Below are positions 6,576 through 10,121 of a stretch of 10,121 nt of DNA, piece after piece. Each line of letters opens with the position of its first letter. Within the stretch, counting starts at the first letter, position 1. The notes beneath the pieces are model-generated. The model saw only the letters and a program-made list of their open reading frames with translations. It was not told the origin of the DNA and made no database searches. The DNA lies in NCBI GenBank assembly GCA_050942555.1, contig JBMNNN010000064.1, forward strand, positions 1-10,121, read 5' to 3'. A program made the position numbers and the translations under genes. Source of the DNA: JAAYXU01 sp050942555 (GTDB lineage Bacteria > Bacillota > Clostridia > Christensenellales > UMGS416).

Positions 6576-6640
6576 GGCACTAAACTGAATCAGCAAGCAG
6601 CATTCATATTGTTTCATAGTTGATTCAGTTTAGTGCTGGG
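6576..6640 (+). repeat. 65-base palindromic insert in the rnpB P3 position
   Basis: Within rnpB, GCACTAAACTGAATCA (6577-6592) pairs perfectly with TGATTCAGTTTAGTGC (6621-6636); adding CCCG (6573-6576) and TGGG (6637-6640) gives a 20-bp stem around an AT-rich 28-base loop. It has the same length and the same ends as the element at 6728-6792. By position it forms helix P3. Confidence 0.75.
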
Positions 6641-6727
6641 AGGAAAGTCCGAGCTCCGCAGGGCAGGGTGCTGGGTAACACCCAGTGGAGGCGACTCTAA
6701 GGAAAGTGCAACAGAAAGATACCGCCT

Positions 6728-6792
6728 GGCATTAAACTTTATTAACGGTTTGTTCTGCTTTATGAAAGCCATTGATAAAGTTTAGTGCCGGG
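6728..6792 (+). repeat. 65-base palindromic insert in the rnpB P12 position
   Basis: GGCATTAAACTTTAT (6728-6742) pairs with ATAAAGTTTAGTGCC (6775-6789) with one U-G pair, and the stem continues inward through TAACGG with CCATTG. Its first ten bases differ from the P3 element at one place and its last fifteen at two; the middle has diverged but still pairs. By position it forms the distal part of helix P12. Confidence 0.75.
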
Positions 6793-6991
6793 TAAGGGTG
6801 AAAAGGTGAGGTAAGGGCTCACCCGCCGCCTGGCGACAGGACGGCGCTGTAAACCCCACCTGGAGCAAGATTGAGGGGACAAACGTGGCGGCCCGTCACA
6901 TTCCCCGCTAATCGCTTGAGCCGACTGGCAACTGTCGGCCCAGACAGATGGTCATTCACGACAGAACTCGGCTTACAGGCCTGCCTGACGC

Positions 6992-7018
6992 AAACGCGGT
7001 CTTCGGATCGCGTTTTTT
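6992..7018 (+). terminator. Intrinsic terminator of rnpB
   Basis: AAACGCGGTC (6992-7001) pairs with GATCGCGTTT (7006-7015) around a TTCG tetraloop, with one G-U pair, and leads into six T residues (7013-7018). It starts one base after the 3' strand of P1, so the mature RNA probably needs 3' trimming. Confidence 0.92.
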
Positions 7019-7100
7019 ATTATTGTTCAGAGTCGCAGCGGTGGCTCGCCCCGGCGATGACGCAACGTATATTCAGCGCGCTGTAGCCGTACAAGGCCTG

Positions 7101-7129
7101 TTGTGATTATTTTGGAAACCGTATAGAAA
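7101..7129 (+). promoter_or_regulatory. Weak promoter candidate before the glucan synthase-like gene
   Basis: The gap 7021-7209 holds no convincing gene. Its only promoter-like pattern is TTGTGA (7101-7106), 17 bases, TAGAAA (7124-7129), a modest match. No terminator or strong repeat lies between it and the start at 7210. Confidence 0.25.
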
Positions 7130-7209
7130 AATACGCACAGCCCCCAAAATGAATACGATGACGCCGCCCATGGAAATAATGGTTATGATCAACTGCGCGG
7201 AGGGATTTC

Positions 7210-10121
7210 ATGGGGCTCATCGAATACGGGATCGCAGCCAGCGCCGCCGTCCTGATACTGGTGCTCGTATTTGTGTATCTGTCGCGGAACCGGCGGAGAC
7301 ACAGAAGGCTCAGCCAGGGCGTACTGACGATGCCGCCCGATTTCGTGCGGCGATGCGCCAATCCTCTTTTCTGCAGCTTCGATCGCCAGTCGAGATACGA
7401 CCTGGCGCAGTGGTATGAATCCATCAGCCGCGCGGTGCGCTTTTTCCGCAGCGCACAGGCAGACGAGGAAGAAACGCCGCAGCGGTGGCTGATGGAGAAC
7501 TTCCATCTTATAGACATGATCCATACGTCGCTCGAGTCGTGCCTGCGCAGGAGCGTGAAGGGGCTTCCGTTCATCCGCACGGGCCGGGTATGCGTGCCCC
7601 GGATCCGCTATATCGCCCATGATATGCTGGAAAAGCAGATGTGCCGCGTCCGTCAGGCCTCGGTCGTCAGGTTCCTGGAGGAATTCCAGAGCCGGACCCC
7701 GCTTTACATGAATGAGATATGGCTCCTGCACGACTATCTGGAGCTGGAGATCATCGGGCGGCTGCAGCGCATCGCGCAGCGGCTCATGGTGCGCGGCTCC
7801 AAGTTCCAGCGGATCGACGCGGCCAACGAACTGCTGGCCGAGGCCAGCGGGCTGAACCGCTGGCGTCAGCAGATCGAGCCGCTGCTCAGGAACGAGCGCG
7901 ATGAGATCGAGGCCGAGTGCGTCGAGTACGTCAACCTGTGCCTGCTCGAAATGGGCGGACGGGCCGCCGACGCGCTGGCCTGCCTCGACGACCTGCTGGT
8001 CCGCTGGGGCTATATGCAGGAGAGAATCATCACGGCCGCCCACAGGCAGCGCGCCGAGGAGCTGATACTGACCCGGAACGCTTTTGAGTCGCTAAAGCTC
8101 ATCAAGGAGATCAAGTGGAGCGACGTATTTGAGCAGGCCAGCCTCGTGGAGCGCACCCTCCTCATGGATCCAGGAGGCGTCTATCCGCGCATGGATGATG
8201 AGAGCCGCGTGCGCTACCGGCAGCGGATCGCCGAGCTGGCGGTCCGTTTCCGGAAGTCCGAGCTGTACCTCGCGCAAAGCTGCGTCGCGTTCTCCGAAAG
8301 AAACAGCGGTCCGCGCAACCATGTGGGATTCTGTCTTCTCGACCGGCAAGTCGGGACCGAGTGGATGTGCGCGATGGGCGTGCACGGCCGTTTCCCCGAG
8401 AAACGGTTCCGCCGCGCCGCGTACGGGCTGGGGCTGCTGGCGCTGACCGCGGCGGGAACCCTTGCGCCCTTCGCGATCGGAGACCGGCCCTGGTTCCAGA
8501 GCGCGCTGCTGGCCCTGACGCTGCTTCCCGCGGTCTACGGGATCGCGTCGTATATCGTGGGCCGAATAACCTCCGTTTCCGTGCGGCCCGAGCGCATACC
8601 GCGCATCCATATAGAGGGGCCCCTCCCTCCTGAGGCGAAAACGCTGGTCGTCGTGACCGCGCTGGCCATAAGCCGCGGCAATATCGATGAGCTGGCTGTG
8701 AACCTGGAGACCGCGATGCTGCGGAACCGCGCCGCGGAGGCCAGCTATGCGCTGCTGCTGGATCTCAGGCCCTCCAAAGATACGCTGTCGGGCGAGGACG
8801 AGGCCCTCATTGATTACGCCTGGAAGCGGATCGGCGAGCTGAACCAGCGCCACGAAACCGATCGTTTTTTTTGTTTTGTGCGCAGGCGGTCGGTCTATGA
8901 CGCCGACACCGGCAAACACATGGGCTGGGAGCGCAAGCGCGGCGCGCTGCTGGCGCTGTGCGAGCTGCTGGAGGAAGGCCAGTCTTCGCAGTTCATGGAC
9001 ATATACCGCTGCCCCGATGCGCTGCGGGGAACCCGGTACGTCATCACGCTGGACGCCGATACGCAGGTGGGGTGGGACAGCGTATGCGAGCTGGCAGGAG
9101 CGATGCTGCATCCCCTCAACCGCCCCGAGGTGACGGCGGGCCTGGTGACCCGCGGCTACGCGGTCATGCAGCCGCGCATAGCGCCGTCTATCAGCAGCAC
9201 GATCCGCACGCCCTTTGCCCGGATATATGCCGGGGACGGGGGCATCGAAACCTACTCGTTCGCGATCGCGAATCCCTATCAGGACCTCTTCGGCATCGGC
9301 ATATTCACGGGCAAGGCGATATTCGACATGTCGGTATACTTTAGGGTGCTCCGGGACCGGTTTCCCGACCGCGCGATACTGAGCCACGACCTCATAGAGG
9401 GCGGGTACCTGCGGGCCGGTTCCCTGACTGACCATGTGTTCATAGACGACTTTCCGACCACGCCCGGCGAATATTTTGCGCGCCTGCACCGGTGGATCCG
9501 CGGTGACTGGCAGCTGCTGCCGTGGCTCATGCCCTTCGTCAGAAACCGAAAGGGATTTCGGACCCGGAACATACTGCCCGGCATCGTGCGCTGGCAGATC
9601 GCGGACAATCTGCTGCGGAGCCTGTATCCGGCCTGCGTGCCCTGGCTGCTGGCCGCCGCCTTTTTCTTCGGCTCCGGGGCGCTGGGGCTGGCGGCCGCGC
9701 TGCTTCCCGTGCTGCTGCCGCAGCTTGTGTCGATCGTGAGCGGGCTTTCCCGCCGCAGCCTCATCCGTGTGCGCGGCGTCTACCAGCCCTTTATACTCAA
9801 GGCGCTGCTGGACCTGGCGCTTCTTCCCTGGCAGGCCTGGGTACAGCTGGACGCTGTGGTCCGTACGCTTATCCGGGTCCTGTTCACGCGCCGGAACATG
9901 CTCGAATGGACGACCGCGCGGCAGGCGCGCTCGGGGCGACAAGCTTCGCTGGGCCAGGTTTACCGGAGCATGGCGGGCGGACTCGCGCTGACCGCGGTTA
10001 CGGCCGCGCTCTATGCCCTGTCGGGGGCTCCGCTTTGGGGTCTTGCGTTTTTCGCGCTGTGGTTTGCCGCCCCGGTCGTGGCCTGGCAGTCGGGACGCGA
10101 GCAGGAGGAGGAGCGCCCGCG
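7210..10121 (+). CDS. Cyclic beta-1,2-glucan synthase-like glycosyltransferase, N-terminal part (3' end outside window)
   Basis: ATG 7210 follows GGAGGG (7199-7204) by five bases and opens a frame of 970 codons that leaves the window without a stop. The family (NdvB/Cgs-like) polymerises beta-1,2-linked glucose from UDP-glucose at the inner membrane. Visible order: a membrane anchor (residues about 8-24); a helical region with QSRTPLYMNEIWLL and RNHVGFCLLDRQ; two membrane segments (405-424, 429-451); then the GT84 core. The core has ITLDADTQ with the DAD motif at 615-617, FGIGIFTGKAIFDM, SHDLIEGG (725-732) and HRWIRGDWQ (760-768). Further membrane segments lie near 805-843 and 921-959. Family members usually exceed 2,500 residues and end in a GH94 phosphorylase-like domain, which would lie beyond the window. 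Product linkage is inferred from the family. Confidence 0.9.
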   Translation, partial: MGLIEYGIAASAAVLILVLVFVYLSRNRRRHRRLSQGVLTMPPDFVRRCANPLFCSFDRQSRYDLAQWYESISRAVRFFRSAQADEEETPQRWLMENFHLIDMIHTSLESCLRRSVKGLPFIRTGRVCVPRIRYIAHDMLEKQMCRVRQASVVRFLEEFQSRTPLYMNEIWLLHDYLELEIIGRLQRIAQRLMVRGSKFQRIDAANELLAEASGLNRWRQQIEPLLRNERDEIEAECVEYVNLCLLEMGGRAADALACLDDLLVRWGYMQERIITAAHRQRAEELILTRNAFESLKLIKEIKWSDVFEQASLVERTLLMDPGGVYPRMDDESRVRYRQRIAELAVRFRKSELYLAQSCVAFSERNSGPRNHVGFCLLDRQVGTEWMCAMGVHGRFPEKRFRRAAYGLGLLALTAAGTLAPFAIGDRPWFQSALLALTLLPAVYGIASYIVGRITSVSVRPERIPRIHIEGPLPPEAKTLVVVTALAISRGNIDELAVNLETAMLRNRAAEASYALLLDLRPSKDTLSGEDEALIDYAWKRIGELNQRHETDRFFCFVRRRSVYDADTGKHMGWERKRGALLALCELLEEGQSSQFMDIYRCPDALRGTRYVITLDADTQVGWDSVCELAGAMLHPLNRPEVTAGLVTRGYAVMQPRIAPSISSTIRTPFARIYAGDGGIETYSFAIANPYQDLFGIGIFTGKAIFDMSVYFRVLRDRFPDRAILSHDLIEGGYLRAGSLTDHVFIDDFPTTPGEYFARLHRWIRGDWQLLPWLMPFVRNRKGFRTRNILPGIVRWQIADNLLRSLYPACVPWLLAAAFFFGSGALGLAAALLPVLLPQLVSIVSGLSRRSLIRVRGVYQPFILKALLDLALLPWQAWVQLDAVVRTLIRVLFTRRNMLEWTTARQARSGRQASLGQVYRSMAGGLALTAVTAALYALSGAPLWGLAFFALWFAAPVVAWQSGREQEEERP

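Larger units (their letters stand above)
6551..6991 (+). ncRNA. rnpB: RNase P RNA, bacterial type A
   Basis: This is the catalytic RNA of ribonuclease P, which removes 5' leaders from precursor tRNAs. Conserved blocks appear in order: GAGGAAAGTCCGAGCTCC (from 6640), CAGGGCAGGGTGCTGGGTAA, AAGTGCAACAGAAAGATACC, GGTAAGGGTGAAAAGGTG, TGTAAACCCCACCTGGAGCA, CGCTTGAGCC, and CACGACAGAACTCGGCTTAC. The ends GCGTCAG (6551-6557) and CTGACGC (6985-6991) close helix P1. The P16/P17-type hairpin with GGCCC (near 6888-6892), able to pair with the upstream GGGC, marks type A. At about 441 bases it is longer than usual because P3 and P12 carry long AT-rich stems. The L15 segment after the P15 strand reads GCTAATCGC (6907-6915), without the usual GGT. 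The gene has its own promoter and terminator. Confidence 0.97.

Noticed and set aside
7149..7418. An 89-codon plus-strand frame beginning in the gap before 7210.
   Set aside because: It has no ribosome site, its start region is a run of methionine codons, and most of it overlaps the well-supported gene from 7210 in another frame.
7189..8043. A 284-codon minus-strand open frame over the start of the glucan synthase-like gene.
   Set aside because: No family motifs or ribosome site; the plus-strand frame has a good start, ribosome site and family motifs across the same bases.
8092..9942. A 616-codon open frame on the minus strand.
   Set aside because: It lies wholly antisense to the GT84 gene, whose motifs are recognisable. 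Its translation is low-complexity in R, P, Q and G with no family signature. It is a shadow of GC-rich codon use on the opposite strand.

Overview
The window reads as a GC-rich chromosomal segment of a Firmicute, most likely class Clostridia. The evidence is the dnaG-rpoD junction, the trmK-nif3 gene pair, strong Shine-Dalgarno sequences before nearly every gene, sigma-A-type promoters and a type A RNase P RNA. Species cannot be fixed by eye. Isoleucine codon use is unusual: in the last gene ATA is frequent and ATT almost absent. Every confident gene lies on the + strand.

Layout. Positions 2-190 hold the 3' end of a gene that fits DNA primase (dnaG), overlapping the primary sigma factor rpoD (183-1277). 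A structured gap with a possible promoter leads to a conserved-looking gene of unknown function (1456-2127). Next comes a structured leader and a 26-residue membrane microprotein (2239-2319). A tight run of four genes follows: a membrane HD-GYP protein predicted to degrade cyclic di-GMP (2366-3706), a DUF5317-like membrane protein (3703-4335), trmK, a tRNA m1A22 methyltransferase (about 4277-4984), and a Nif3-like metal protein (4957-5748). All four overlap one another. An AT-rich patch inside the end of nif3 carries one or two good promoters, and an intrinsic terminator sits on the nif3 stop codon. Together they form a possible attenuated leader for a coiled-coil/zinc-ribbon gene (5797-6519).

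The -35 box of a strong promoter overlaps the stop codon of the zinc-ribbon gene and drives rnpB (6551-6991), which ends in a clean intrinsic terminator. This RNase P RNA is odd in two ways. Two peripheral helices (P3 and P12 by position) are built from two AT-rich palindromes of identical 65-base length with near-identical ends. The L15 region also seems to lack the usual GGU that pairs with the tRNA CCA end. After a 190-base gap, a very large gene starts at 7210 and runs off the window (970 codons visible). It is the N-terminal part of a cyclic beta-1,2-glucan synthase-like membrane glycosyltransferase (GT84). A 616-codon open frame antisense to it is only a composition shadow.

Functionally the segment is mostly housekeeping information processing (replication primer, transcription, tRNA modification, tRNA 5' maturation), interrupted by a c-di-GMP signalling pair and followed by a cell-envelope glucan gene. 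I see no mobile element with a transposase, no CRISPR array, no tRNA and no phage gene. The most unusual material is in rnpB, in the 2128-2366 leader/microprotein region, and in the promoter-terminator arrangement at 5658-5767.
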